Source: Chloroflexota bacterium
Lineage (GTDB): Bacteria > Chloroflexota > Dehalococcoidia > Tepidiformales > Tepidiformaceae
Direction: 5' to 3'
Assembly: GCA_016234445.1 (NCBI GenBank)
Contig: JACRBT010000004.1
Location: 434,001-498,000 of the forward strand
DNA: 64,000 nucleotides
Both the position numbers and the translations under genes were made by a program. Below, piece after piece: positions 49,412 through 59,214 of this stretch. Numbering within the stretch: position 1 is the first letter of the stretch; each line of letters begins with the position of its first letter. The notes below the pieces were generated by a model that had not been told where the DNA came from, made no database searches, and saw only the letters and a program-made list of their open reading frames with translations.

Positions 49412-50344
49412 ATGCCCATCCCGTCGTTTACGCGCACCCAGCTGGCAGCGGGCGCTCCCGGACCGGAGACCGCGCTCACGATTGGCGTGCTCGACGGCGT
49501 CCATCTCGGCCACCAGGCGCTCCTCGGGCGGCTCCGCGACGAAGCCCGGAAGCGGGCCCTCGCGCCCGGGGTGGTCACGCTCCACCCTCACCCGATCACC
49601 GTCCTTCGCCCGGAGATTGCGCCCAGCTACCTGACCAGCCTCGAAGACCGCATGGAGCTGATGCGCGAGGCCGGCGCCGACTGGGTCATCCCTCTCACGT
49701 TCACGGGTGAGGTCTCGGAAGTGTCGGCAGAGGAGCTCGCCACTGCGTTCTACGAGATCCTGCGGATGCGGCTGATGGTGCTTGGGCCCGACGCCGCCTT
49801 CGGCCGGGGCGCGCCGAAGGACACGGTCGAGCGCATGCGCCGCCTCGGCGAGGAACTCGGCTTTGAGGTGGTGCAGATCGAGCCGCTGATGCACGACCAC
49901 GAGCGCTACAGCAGCACCGCCGTCCGGAACGCCCTCGCGGCGGGCGACATGGACCGCGTGACCTCGCTCCTCGGGCGGAACTACAAGCTCTCGGGGCCGG
50001 TGGTCAAAGGCTTCGAACGCGGTCGCACGATCGGCTTCCCTACCGCCAACATCTCGGTCGCGGCGGACCGGGCCATGCCGGCGATCGGCGTCTATGCGAC
50101 GCGGGCGCAGGTCGCCGGGCGGCTGCTCAAGGGCGCGACGAACATCGGCCGCCGGCCCACCTTCGACGCCGGGCACGTCTCCATCGAGACCCACCTGCTC
50201 GACTTCGAGGGCGACATCTACGGCGAGCGGATGGAGCTGGAGATCGTCCATCGCATCCGCGGCGAGGTGAAATTCCAGAGCGTCGAGGCGCTGTCCGCCC
50301 AGATCCGCAAGGACATCGAGCAGGTGCGCGAGGTGCTCGGGTGA
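49412..50344 (+). CDS. ribF: Bifunctional riboflavin kinase/FAD synthetase
   Basis: IGVLDGVHLGHQALLG...YSSTAVRNALAAGDM...GRTIGFPTANI...GATNIGRRPTF. Confidence 0.96.
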   Translation: MPIPSFTRTQLAAGAPGPETALTIGVLDGVHLGHQALLGRLRDEARKRALAPGVVTLHPHPITVLRPEIAPSYLTSLEDRMELMREAGADWVIPLTFTGEVSEVSAEELATAFYEILRMRLMVLGPDAAFGRGAPKDTVERMRRLGEELGFEVVQIEPLMHDHERYSSTAVRNALAAGDMDRVTSLLGRNYKLSGPVVKGFERGRTIGFPTANISVAADRAMPAIGVYATRAQVAGRLLKGATNIGRRPTFDAGHVSIETHLLDFEGDIYGERMELEIVHRIRGEVKFQSVEALSAQIRKDIEQVREVLG

Positions 50345-51546
50345 GCCGCCAGATGGCGCCCGTGGACGAACAGGTCGCCATCTTGATGAGCGGCGTGGAC
50401 TACGGCGACGACCGCCTGCGGAAGGAGATGGAACGCGAGCTCCGGGCGCGGCTGGCGGAGGACCGTCCTCTGCGGGTGTACCTCGGGATCGACCCGACGG
50501 CGTCGTCGCTGACCCTGGGACACACGGTCCCGCTGCGGAAGCTTCGCCAGTTCCAGGCGCTGGGGCACCACGCGATCTTCCTGATCGGCGACTACACGGC
50601 GCTCATCGGCGACCCGAGCGACAAGAACAAGCTGCGGCCGATGCTCACCCAGGAGGACATCGCCCACAACGAGCAGACGTACTTCGCGCAAGCCGCCCGA
50701 ATCCTCGACTCGACGAAGACCGAGGTGCGGCACAACTCCGAGTGGCTCGGCAAGCTGAGTTTCCCGGACATCATCTCCCTCATGTCGAAGTTCACCGTGG
50801 CCGAGATGCTCCGGCGGGACAACTTCCGGCTTCGATTCGATGCCGGCGACGCGGTCTACCTGCACGAATTCCTCTACGCGCTGATGCAGGGGTACGACGC
50901 CTACGCCCTCGAATGCGACGTCCAGGTCGGCGGGACGGAGCAGCTCTTCAACCTGATGGCCGGGCGGAAGATCCAGGAAGACGCGGGGCAGCGGCCCCAC
51001 GTGCCCGTCACCCTGCCCATCCTCGTCGGGCTGGACGGCAAGGAACGGATGTCGAAGTCGAAGGGTAACCACATCGGCGTGAACGACAGCGCCAGCGACC
51101 AGTACGGCAAGGCGATGTCGATCCCCGACGGCGCCGTGATGGACTTCTTCGTGCTCGCGACGAACCTCCCGCGGACAGAGTTGCCATCGGTCCAAGCGCT
51201 CCTCGGACGCGACCCGATGGCGGCGAAGAAGCTCCTCGCGCGGACGATTGCGACCGAGTTCCACGGTGAGGCGGCAGCGACGGAAGCGGAGGCGGAGTTC
51301 GAGCGCACGGTGCAGCGCAGGGAGGCCCCCGGCGAGATCCCCGAGCATGCGGTCGTGCCGGGGACGCCGCTGATCGACGTCATCGTCGAGGCAGGGCTGG
51401 CACCCTCCCGGCGGGAGGCGCGACGGCTCTTCGAGCAGAGTGCGGTGTCAGTCGACGCCGAGGCCGCCGGGCTTGACGCGACCGCAATGCCGGGGACGGT
51501 CGTGCAGGTGGGGAAGCGTCGCTGGCTGCGGCTCGTCGCACTCTGA
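50341..51546 (+). CDS. tyrS: Tyrosyl-tRNA synthetase
   Basis: VYLGIDPTASSLTLGHTVPL, DVQVGGTEQLFNLMAGRK, KERMSKSKGNHIGV; S4-like C-terminus; GTG start. Confidence 0.95.
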   Translation: MSRQMAPVDEQVAILMSGVDYGDDRLRKEMERELRARLAEDRPLRVYLGIDPTASSLTLGHTVPLRKLRQFQALGHHAIFLIGDYTALIGDPSDKNKLRPMLTQEDIAHNEQTYFAQAARILDSTKTEVRHNSEWLGKLSFPDIISLMSKFTVAEMLRRDNFRLRFDAGDAVYLHEFLYALMQGYDAYALECDVQVGGTEQLFNLMAGRKIQEDAGQRPHVPVTLPILVGLDGKERMSKSKGNHIGVNDSASDQYGKAMSIPDGAVMDFFVLATNLPRTELPSVQALLGRDPMAAKKLLARTIATEFHGEAAATEAEAEFERTVQRREAPGEIPEHAVVPGTPLIDVIVEAGLAPSRREARRLFEQSAVSVDAEAAGLDATAMPGTVVQVGKRRWLRLVAL

Positions 51547-51614
51547 TTGCCTTCTGAACGGACCCACCCCTATCCTTCCTTCGAACCTACCGGACGGAAA
51601 GGAACGCCAGCTAC

Positions 51615-51893
51615 ATGGCAGACATCAAGGAGACCTGGAATCGCCACGGCATGGACGTGGTCAACGGCAACATGGCCGGCCTCATGGGGGACCTCACCCC
51701 CGCGGCCATGGCTAAGGCGATGGGCCTCGCCGCAAACCCCATCCAGGCCAAGAGCATCGAAGTGAAGGACCTCGGCGGCAACGAAGTCGAAATCACCTAC
51801 GTCGGCGACGCCAGCCGCCGCACCATCTGGAGCAAGTGGGAAGAGACCAGCCCCGGCAAGTGGCAGATCGCGGACCTGGTCGAGCGCCAGTGA
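51615..51893 (+). CDS. Small hypothetical protein (NTF2-like?)
   Basis: NGNMAGLMGDLTPAAMAKAMGLA; SD and similarity to next ORF. Confidence 0.6.
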   Translation: MADIKETWNRHGMDVVNGNMAGLMGDLTPAAMAKAMGLAANPIQAKSIEVKDLGGNEVEITYVGDASRRTIWSKWEETSPGKWQIADLVERQ

Positions 51894-51895
51894 GC

Positions 51896-52234
51896 ATGCC
51901 CGGGGGCAGCGCCCGGGAAGCGGCGGAGCGCAACGCCCAGGCGATTATGTCGGGCAACCTCGCCCAGGTGATGGCCGACATCACCCCCGAGGCCCTGGCA
52001 CAGGTGATGCAGATGGGCGCCGCCGCCGGGGGAGTGAACCCGGCGGCGATGCCCGGCATCACGGGATACGACGTCGCCCCCTCCGCGGCTGACGGCGAAA
52101 CCGAGACTTTCGACGTCACCTTCCATGCGGCCATCGGAAAGGCCACGCTGGGGATCACCTGGAAGCCCGTGATGGGCCAATGGAAGATCTCCGCCGTCTC
52201 GCTGGTTTCACTCGAACCGGCGCCCCCCGCCTGA
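51896..52234 (+). CDS. Small hypothetical protein, paralogue of preceding ORF
   Basis: SGNLAQVMADITPEALAQVMQMG mirrors NGNMAGLMGDLTPAAMAKAMGLA; start may be GTG 51890. Confidence 0.6.
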   Translation: MPGGSAREAAERNAQAIMSGNLAQVMADITPEALAQVMQMGAAAGGVNPAAMPGITGYDVAPSAADGETETFDVTFHAAIGKATLGITWKPVMGQWKISAVSLVSLEPAPPA

Positions 52235-52235
52235 C

Positions 52236-52745
52236 ATGGAACTCTGCCTCGTCCGGCACGCGATCGCGGTCGAACGGGGCTCCCCCGGCTACCACGACGA
52301 CGCGCTCCGGCCGCTGACCGCGCGAGGCCGCGAGCGAATGCGGGAGGCGGCCGCCGGGCTGCGCACGCTCTTCACCCCCGAACTCATCCTGACCAGCCCG
52401 CTCGTCCGCGCCCGGGAGACCGCCGAGCTCCTCCTCGACGTCTACAAGATGCGCGAACTCCACGTCTCCGACGCCCTGGCAACCGGCGACGAAGACAGCC
52501 TCCTCCAGGACCTGAAAGGGTTCGACGCCGGGCACGTGATCGCGGTCGGCCACGAACCGCACCTCTCGATGGCGCTCTCCTACCTGCTTACTGGCGACCG
52601 GGGGGCGATGCGGGCGGCGTTCAAGAAGGGCGCGGCGGCGCTGGTCGTGTTCGAAAACGAGGCCTCCCCGGGCCGCGGCTGGCTCGAATGGCTTGCCCAG
52701 CCGGGGATGCTCCGGGCCGCCGGCCAGGCCGCCGTCAGTCGCTGA
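52236..52745 (+). CDS. sixA: Phosphohistidine phosphatase SixA-like
   Basis: MELCLVRHAIAVERG (RH), LTSPLVRARETAELL, VIAVGHEPHLSMALSYLL. Confidence 0.9.
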   Translation: MELCLVRHAIAVERGSPGYHDDALRPLTARGRERMREAAAGLRTLFTPELILTSPLVRARETAELLLDVYKMRELHVSDALATGDEDSLLQDLKGFDAGHVIAVGHEPHLSMALSYLLTGDRGAMRAAFKKGAAALVVFENEASPGRGWLEWLAQPGMLRAAGQAAVSR

Positions 52746-54231
52746 GGCGAAGCACCACCTGGAGCTTCAAGGCTGTCTCCAGGCGCTTGGCTTCCCGTTC
52801 GAGGTCATACAGCTCCGCGTCGAGGCCGCCCTTGCCGGCGAGCTGGAGGTGGAGCGTGCCGCCGTCGAGCCTCGGTTCGAAGCGGAGCACGGGTGAGGGC
52901 GTCCGGCGCCGGACCGCCCGCGCCACGCCAAGCATCGCCCCGAGCAGCGTGACGTCGGCGGCGTCCGTCGGAAGGACGAGCGAGCGGTAGGCCGCGAGGT
53001 CGGCGCTGCCGCCGTGACCGGCCCGCACCAGGGCGCCGAGGAGCACAACCTCCCGGTGGCTGAAGCCGTGGAGGTCGCCGCTATGGACCAGGTACTCGGC
53101 GTGACGGTCGCGGTTGTAGTAGTCCACATGGAGGCCGATGCCGGCCAGCCGGGCGCCCGCGAGCAGGAGGTCGAGCCACTCCGGGCCGAGACGGTGCCTG
53201 GCGGCGGTGGCCTCGAACAGCGCGGCGGCGGCGGAGACGACCGGCTCGGAGCTGAGCTCGTCGACCCCGTTGGCCCGGGCCAGCCCCGCGATCGAAGCGC
53301 CCCGGACGTCGCCAAGGATCGGGCGATCGCCCCGCAACTCCTGCCAGGCGATGCCCTCGCGCAGTCCCTGTCCGGAGATGTGGAGCTCGGGCGCGCCCAC
53401 CATCTCCATCACCTCGTCGATGACGACAGCCGCGGCCGGGAGGATGTCCAGCCGCGACGAGGCGAGGCCGGGGATGCGGCGGCGCTCGTCGGCGGAGCGG
53501 GTCGTGAGGGCGCGAGTCAGCCGCGAGAGTTCCCGCCGGGCGATGGTGAAGCCGTGGAGCCGCCGCAGGGGGTATTGCCGTTGGAGACGAACGATCCGCG
53601 CCAGGTTCCGGGCCGCCCCCCCGACGCCATAGAGGACGGGCGGCCCGGAGCTGACGGTGATCGAGGCCCGGACCGCCTTCCGGAGGGCGCGGACGTCCTT
53701 CGCAGAGGGAGGATCGGAGCGGAAGTAGCGTTCGGTCGCGTAGATGGCGCCGAGGGGCACTGAGCGCGAATCGGCGAGGCCCCGGCCTTCGACGCGGATG
53801 ACTTCGAGCGACCCGCCACCGACGTCGACCAGGTAGCCATCGCGGAGGCCCGTGCTGTTGATGGTGCCGAGGAAGCTGGCGAAGGCTTCTTCCGCAGGTG
53901 AGAGGACACGCACCGCCAGGCCGGATTCGAGGCGGGCGCGGGCAATGAACTCCCCGGCGTTTTCGGCCCGCCGCAGCGCCTCGGTGCCAACGGCCGCGAT
54001 GGCCGAGGGCGAGTGGGAGTCCGCGACCTGTGCCATGATCCGGAGGGCGCGGAGGCCGCGGTCCATCCCGGCCGGGGTCAACTGGCCGCCGGCGTGCCCT
54101 TCGCCCAGCCGTGCTTCGAGCTTCTCTTCGTCGACAACCTCGAATGCGGAGGCGGTCAGCTGGCGGGCGACGAGCAGGCGAACCGAGTTCGAACCGACGT
54201 CGATGACCGCGACGACCCGGCTGGATGTCAT
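52735..54231 (-). CDS. Ppx/GppA family exopolyphosphatase/phosphatase with HD-like C-terminal region
   Basis: VVAVIDVGSNSVRLLVA, AVGTEALRRAENAGEF, VDVGGGSLEVIRVEG, PLGAIYATERYF; C-terminal HVDYYNRDRHAEYLVHSGDLHGFSHREVVLLG. Confidence 0.92.
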   Translation of the reverse strand: MTSSRVVAVIDVGSNSVRLLVARQLTASAFEVVDEEKLEARLGEGHAGGQLTPAGMDRGLRALRIMAQVADSHSPSAIAAVGTEALRRAENAGEFIARARLESGLAVRVLSPAEEAFASFLGTINSTGLRDGYLVDVGGGSLEVIRVEGRGLADSRSVPLGAIYATERYFRSDPPSAKDVRALRKAVRASITVSSGPPVLYGVGGAARNLARIVRLQRQYPLRRLHGFTIARRELSRLTRALTTRSADERRRIPGLASSRLDILPAAAVVIDEVMEMVGAPELHISGQGLREGIAWQELRGDRPILGDVRGASIAGLARANGVDELSSEPVVSAAAALFEATAARHRLGPEWLDLLLAGARLAGIGLHVDYYNRDRHAEYLVHSGDLHGFSHREVVLLGALVRAGHGGSADLAAYRSLVLPTDAADVTLLGAMLGVARAVRRRTPSPVLRFEPRLDGGTLHLQLAGKGGLDAELYDLEREAKRLETALKLQVVLRLSD

Positions 54232-54351
54232 GGAGCAGGCCCCCCGTCGCATGGTAGCCGAAGCCGGGGACGGGCTCGATTTGGCATCTATGCGGGGGCT
54301 TACGGGCTGGCGTAGGATAGACGCAACGATGCTCGATCGGAGGGATGGCCT

Positions 54352-54597
54352 ATGCGCCGCCCAACTATCATCGCGACTTTGCTCCTGCCGCTGCCGTTCG
54401 CGTTCCTGCCGCTGATGAGCCTGTTCTTCGCCGGCAGCCCGGCGCCAGAGGCTGACACCGTGGCAACGCTTCCGGCGGTAATCCAGGACACGGTCCGGGA
54501 GGAAGCGATCCCGACGGACAACCCGGTCGCCTTCAACGCGGACCCGATGGCCGGAACCGGCTGCGGCGGATCATCCATTACCACTATCGAAGGATAG
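54352..54597 (+). CDS. Small secreted/membrane-anchored peptide of unknown function
   Basis: 81 aa: hydrophobic N-terminus MRRPTIIATLLLPLPFAFLPLMSLFFAG; stand-alone between divergent ppx and pdh cluster. Confidence 0.4.
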   Translation: MRRPTIIATLLLPLPFAFLPLMSLFFAGSPAPEADTVATLPAVIQDTVREEAIPTDNPVAFNADPMAGTGCGGSSITTIEG

Positions 54598-54694
54598 CTT
54601 TTCGCGGCCCTGTGCTACGATTTCGCCGGGGATCGCCGCGAGCCGCGCATGGCCCGCGGACTGCCCCGCTGACGGAAGGCAGGGACCAGCACGG

Positions 54695-55717
54695 ATGACT
54701 TCGACCCGCACCCGCCGCACCCGCTCCCAGAAGACCATCGAAGAGTACCTGCTGAGCGAGCAGCAGCTCGAAGACATGTACTACTACATGCTCCTCTCGC
54801 GGCGGCTGAACGAACGCATGCTGGCGCTCAACCGCCAGGGCCGCGCGCCTTTCGTCATCGCCGGCGCGGGCCAGGAAGCGGCCCAGGTTGGCGCCGCGAT
54901 GGCCCTCCAGAAGGGCACCGACTACCTTGCGCCCTACTACCGCGACCTCGGGATGAACCTTGTCCTCGGCATGACCGCGCGGGAGGCGATGCTCAACCTC
55001 CTCGCGAAACGGGACGACCCCAACAGCTTCGGCCGCCAAATGCCGTCGCACTGGGGCAACAGCGCCCGCCGGATCGTCACCCAATCGAGCGTCGTCACCA
55101 CCCAGCTGGTCCACGCAGCCGGCATCGGGCTCGCGGCGAAAATGCGGAAGGACCCGATCGTGGTGCTCACCTGCTGCGGCGAAGGCAGCACCAGCCGGGG
55201 AGACTTCCACGAAGCGCTCAACTTCGCCGCCATCCACAAGCTCCCGGTCATCTTCTACGTCCAGAACAACGGCTATGCGATCACTTCGCGAACCGACAAG
55301 GAGATGCCCCTGGAGAACGTCGCCGACCGCGCCCGGGGCTACGGCATCCAGAGCGCGATGGTCGACGGCATGGACTGCATCGCTGTTTACCAGACGGTGA
55401 AGCCGGCCATCGACCAGGCCCGGCGGGGCGGCGGCCCGTACCTCATCGAGGCGAAGTGCTACCGGCTCTGGCCCCATTCGAGCGACGACGACGACACCCG
55501 CTATCGCCCCAAAGCCGAACTGGAGGAATGGACGAAGAAGGACCCGGTTACGACCTTCCGCGACCGCGTCGTCAGCGAAGGCGTCTTCCCGGCCGAGGAC
55601 CTCCAGGAGATCGAGAAGCGGGTCGAAGAAGAGGTGCGTGAGGCGGCCCAATGGGCACTCATGCAGCCGGACCCCGCGCCCGAGGACGCCCTCGGCTTCG
55701 TCTACAAGGAGCTGTAG
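54695..55717 (+). CDS. 2-oxoacid dehydrogenase E1 component alpha subunit
   Basis: AGAGQEAAQVGAAMALQKGTDYLAPYYRDLG...VVLTCCGEGSTSRGDFHEALNFAAIHKLPVIFYVQNNGYAI (ThDP motif). Confidence 0.95.
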   Translation: MTSTRTRRTRSQKTIEEYLLSEQQLEDMYYYMLLSRRLNERMLALNRQGRAPFVIAGAGQEAAQVGAAMALQKGTDYLAPYYRDLGMNLVLGMTAREAMLNLLAKRDDPNSFGRQMPSHWGNSARRIVTQSSVVTTQLVHAAGIGLAAKMRKDPIVVLTCCGEGSTSRGDFHEALNFAAIHKLPVIFYVQNNGYAITSRTDKEMPLENVADRARGYGIQSAMVDGMDCIAVYQTVKPAIDQARRGGGPYLIEAKCYRLWPHSSDDDDTRYRPKAELEEWTKKDPVTTFRDRVVSEGVFPAEDLQEIEKRVEEEVREAAQWALMQPDPAPEDALGFVYKEL

Positions 55718-55719
55718 CC

Positions 55720-56694
55720 ATGGCACAGGTGACGGTCATCGAAGCGATCCGGTCGGCCCTCGACGAGGAGATGGCGGCCGACGACCGCGTCTTCATCCTC
55801 GGCGAAGACGTGGAGGCGGGCGGCGTCTTCCGCGTCACCGAAGGGCTGGCGGCGAAGTACCCCGGCCGCCTCATCGACTCGCCCCTGGCAGAGTCCTCCA
55901 TCATCGGGATTACGATCGGCGCCGCACACTACGGCCTCCGGCCCGTCGCCGAGATCCAGTTCGCTGACTTCATCCACGCCGGCTTCGACCACATGGCAAG
56001 CGAGGCTTCGCGCTGGTGCTACCGGACAAAGGGCGACGCCTTCCTGCCGATGGTGGTCCGCACCCCCTGGGGCGGCGGCGTCCACGGCGGCCAGCACCAC
56101 TCCCAGAGCATCGAGGCGTACTACACCCATCTCCCGGGCATCAAGGTGGTCGCCCCGTCGTTCCCATCCGACTACCGGTCGCTCCTGAAGGCGGCCATCG
56201 CCGACCCCAACCCGGTGCTCTTTCTCGAACACAAGCGCACCTACCGGCTGATCAAGCAGGAGGCGGGCGAACCGGGTGAGACGGTGATCGGCCGCTCGCG
56301 CGTCACCCGCAAGGGCAGCGACCTTACGATCTTCGCCTACGGGCTGATGCTCCACGAGTCGCTCGCAGCCGCGGACGAACTCGCCGCCGAAGGGACCGAA
56401 TGCACCGTGGTCGACCTCCTGACCCTCCAGCCGCTGGACGTGGAGACGGTGCTCGAGGCGGCGAAGGCCACGGGGAAGGTGCTCGTCGTCCACGAAGACA
56501 CGCTGACCGGCGGTTTCGGCGGCGAGATCGCGGCCCTCATCGCCGAGCACGCCTTCGAGTATCTCGACGCCCCCATCCGGCGCGTCTGTGGGCCTGACAT
56601 CCCGGCCATGCCCTTCCACCACAACATGGAGAGCTTCTTCATGCCCGACCGGACGAAGATCGCCGCCGCCGCGCGCGACCTCGCCGCCTACTAG
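55720..56694 (+). CDS. 2-oxoacid dehydrogenase E1 component beta subunit
   Basis: TVIEAIRSALDEEMAADDRVFILGEDVEAGGVFRVTEGLAAKYPGRLIDSPLAESSIIGITIGAAHYGLRPVAEIQFADF. Confidence 0.96.
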   Translation: MAQVTVIEAIRSALDEEMAADDRVFILGEDVEAGGVFRVTEGLAAKYPGRLIDSPLAESSIIGITIGAAHYGLRPVAEIQFADFIHAGFDHMASEASRWCYRTKGDAFLPMVVRTPWGGGVHGGQHHSQSIEAYYTHLPGIKVVAPSFPSDYRSLLKAAIADPNPVLFLEHKRTYRLIKQEAGEPGETVIGRSRVTRKGSDLTIFAYGLMLHESLAAADELAAEGTECTVVDLLTLQPLDVETVLEAAKATGKVLVVHEDTLTGGFGGEIAALIAEHAFEYLDAPIRRVCGPDIPAMPFHHNMESFFMPDRTKIAAAARDLAAY

Positions 56695-56703
56695 GAGGGC
56701 ACG

Positions 56704-58026
56704 ATGACCACCGTGACCATGCCCCAGCTCGGCGAAAGCGTCACCGAGGGCACCATCCTCGCCTGGCTGAAGAAGCCCGGCGACCCCGTCCTCCTGGACG
56801 ACCCTCTTTGCGAGATCGAGACAGAGAAGGTGACGGCGGAGTTGCCGTCGCCGTTCGAAGGCGTCATGGGCGAGATCCTCGTCCCCGAAGGCGAGACCGT
56901 GAACGTCGGCGAACCGCTTTGCACGGTGCTCGAGAGCGCGGTCGAGGCGGGCGCGCCACCCCGGGCGGCGGGCGCGACCGCGGGTGGCGGCTGGAGCGGC
57001 GGGCCGATGGCGATCCCGCCGGACGAGGCGCCCGTGCCTGCCCCGAACGGCGCTGGCGCCGCGGTCCCCCGGGCGGCCGGCCCGGTCGTCCCCAGGGCGG
57101 CAGGCCCGGTCGTCCCCCGGCCGGCACGCCCGGCCGCGACGAGCCCGGAGAGCCGCGAGCGCTACTACTCGCCCGCGGTGATGCGCTTGGCGACCGAGCA
57201 TGGGGTCGACCTGTCGGCGATCAAAGGCACGGGGGTCGGCGGCCGCGTCACCCGCAAGGACGTGGAAGCGCGGCTCGCCCAGGGCACGACGGTGGCCGCG
57301 CCTGCAGCGGCCGGTGCCCCGGTGCCCCGGGCCGCCGGCGCGCGCTACGACGTGGTCCAGCTTTCGGCGACGCGCCGGACGATCGCGGAGAACCTGAAGC
57401 GTTCGAACCTCGAAGCGCCCCAGGCCTGGACCATGGTGGAGGCCGACGTCACGCCGCTCGTGCGCCTTCGTGAACGGGACCGGGCCGAGTTCCAGCGCCG
57501 CGAAGGCGTGGACCTGACGCTGCTCCCGTACTTCGCTGTCGCCGTCTGCGAGACGCTGCGGGAGTTCCCGATGCTGAACGCCCGCTGGGAGGGAGAGGAG
57601 CTGCGCCGCTACAACGCCGTGGACCTCGGGATCGCCGTGGCCGCCGAGACCGGGCTCGTTGTGCCCGTGATCCACGACGCGGGCGACCTCAACCTGGCGG
57701 GGATGGCCCGGCGGATCGCGGACATCGTCGATCGGGCACGACAGCGCAAGCTCCGGATCGAGGACATCGAGGGGGGGACCTTCACGGTGAACAACACCGG
57801 ATCGTTCGGTTCGATCGCCTCGAAGCCGATCGTGAACTACCCGCAGGTTGGCATCGTGACGATGGAACGGGTGGTGAAGCGCGCGGTTGTCGTGGCAGGC
57901 GATGCGATCGCCGTGCGGTCGATGGTCAACCTCTGCCTCAGCTTCGACCACCGCGCGATGGACGGGCTTGAGGCGGGGGGCTTCCTGGCTGCGCTGAAGC
58001 AGCGCATGGAGACGCTCGGCGCGTAG
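56704..58026 (+). CDS. 2-oxoacid dehydrogenase E2 (dihydrolipoamide acyltransferase)
   Basis: Lipoyl domain LCEIETEKVTAELPSPFEG, E3-binding YYSPAVMRLATEHGVDLSAIKGTGVGGRVTRKDV, catalytic LSFDHRAMDG; repeated VPRAAGPV linker. Confidence 0.96.
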   Translation: MTTVTMPQLGESVTEGTILAWLKKPGDPVLLDDPLCEIETEKVTAELPSPFEGVMGEILVPEGETVNVGEPLCTVLESAVEAGAPPRAAGATAGGGWSGGPMAIPPDEAPVPAPNGAGAAVPRAAGPVVPRAAGPVVPRPARPAATSPESRERYYSPAVMRLATEHGVDLSAIKGTGVGGRVTRKDVEARLAQGTTVAAPAAAGAPVPRAAGARYDVVQLSATRRTIAENLKRSNLEAPQAWTMVEADVTPLVRLRERDRAEFQRREGVDLTLLPYFAVAVCETLREFPMLNARWEGEELRRYNAVDLGIAVAAETGLVVPVIHDAGDLNLAGMARRIADIVDRARQRKLRIEDIEGGTFTVNNTGSFGSIASKPIVNYPQVGIVTMERVVKRAVVVAGDAIAVRSMVNLCLSFDHRAMDGLEAGGFLAALKQRMETLGA

Positions 58027-59127
58027 CTACCGTGGCTGCACGGTCCCCGACGGGTCCACGACTTCGATCCAGGTGGGGCCGGGGGCGAAGCGAACTTCGA
58101 CACCATCCGGGCCGTAGAAGCGGGTGCGGGCTTCGCGGGTCTGCTTTCGCCACGTCCCCCGAATGAACTGCCCGCCGGTCAGGATCACGGCGTCGCCCTG
58201 GCCGAGCGTGTCGATCAGCACGTGGCCGCTTTCGTCGGCGACATAGGCGGGCGCGAAAATCACGGCGACGTTCGCGAAGGCGAGTTGCTTGTTGGTCTCC
58301 GCGTCGACATGGGGCTCGCGGTCCTGCCAGCGAAGGTAGCGCCCGGAGGCAGCGTCCCAGTCCCAGCGGATCTCGGTGCCGCTCCATTCGGCCAGCCGTA
58401 TCTGCACGGAGGGGACGACGATCGCTCCCGCGACGGCCGACCCGGTCCGGTAGCGCCACGGCTCGATCTTCGGGGCGTGGTCGTAGCCCAGTGATTCCGA
58501 GGCCAGGCGCAACTCGCCTGTGCTGGTGACGACGTTGTGGGGCGCCGGCCGATCAGGGTCGCGGAAATAGGCGCCGGGAGCGACGCCGGCCATGTCGAGG
58601 TCGGCCACGCCCCATTCGTAGATCTGGGCGGACGCGTTCGCATCCCCCGGGGCGTCGGAACTGCCGACGTGGGCGTAGATGGCGTCGTATTCGAGCGCCC
58701 AGTAGAGGAACGGCGTCCGCGCCGAGCGCACGGGCTCGATCCGCTGGGCCTCTTTCGAATGGAAGACGGCGAAGAACCGCGTGATGCCCCCTTCGACCAG
58801 CGCCTCAATGACGACGTCCGCGCGGTCGAGGCCGGCGTGCGGGAAAGCCCCGGGGGCGTTGTCCATCATCACCGCGACGGGGCGAAGGCCCCGCCTGGCG
58901 GCCTCGACGGAGGCGCTGACCGGTTCGCCGGTAAGGAGCGTGACGGCGGTGGGAGTGGGCGTGGGCGTGGGCGGCTGCGTCGCAGTCGGCTCCGGCGTGG
59001 GCGTAGCGGACGGGACGACAGTGCTGGCGGGGTCGGCGGAGCTTCGAACCTCGACCGCCACCCAGGCAGCGCCAGCGGAAGCAAGCAGCGCGGCCGCCAC
59101 CACGACGCCAAACACCAGGTTGCGCAA
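58027..59127 (-). CDS. DUF3048 domain lipoprotein/secreted protein
   Basis: RPVAVMMDNAPGAFPHAGLDRADVVIEALVEGGITRFFAVFHSKEAQRIEPVRSARTPFLYWALEYDAIYAHVGSSD. Confidence 0.9.
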   Translation of the reverse strand: MRNLVFGVVVAAALLASAGAAWVAVEVRSSADPASTVVPSATPTPEPTATQPPTPTPTPTAVTLLTGEPVSASVEAARRGLRPVAVMMDNAPGAFPHAGLDRADVVIEALVEGGITRFFAVFHSKEAQRIEPVRSARTPFLYWALEYDAIYAHVGSSDAPGDANASAQIYEWGVADLDMAGVAPGAYFRDPDRPAPHNVVTSTGELRLASESLGYDHAPKIEPWRYRTGSAVAGAIVVPSVQIRLAEWSGTEIRWDWDAASGRYLRWQDREPHVDAETNKQLAFANVAVIFAPAYVADESGHVLIDTLGQGDAVILTGGQFIRGTWRKQTREARTRFYGPDGVEVRFAPGPTWIEVVDPSGTVQPR

Positions 59128-59214
59128 TCCCGCTCGTCCCTCGCCGAATCTGAATCGACCTTACCACGCCGTTTCCCGAAAGGCTGCGGGCAGGCGCAGG
59201 GGCCGACGCCGGCC

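Noticed and set aside
57064-57126. Tandem repeat in E2 gene (VPRAAGPV repeats)
   Set aside because: Ordinary Pro/Ala-rich interdomain linker of dihydrolipoamide acyltransferases
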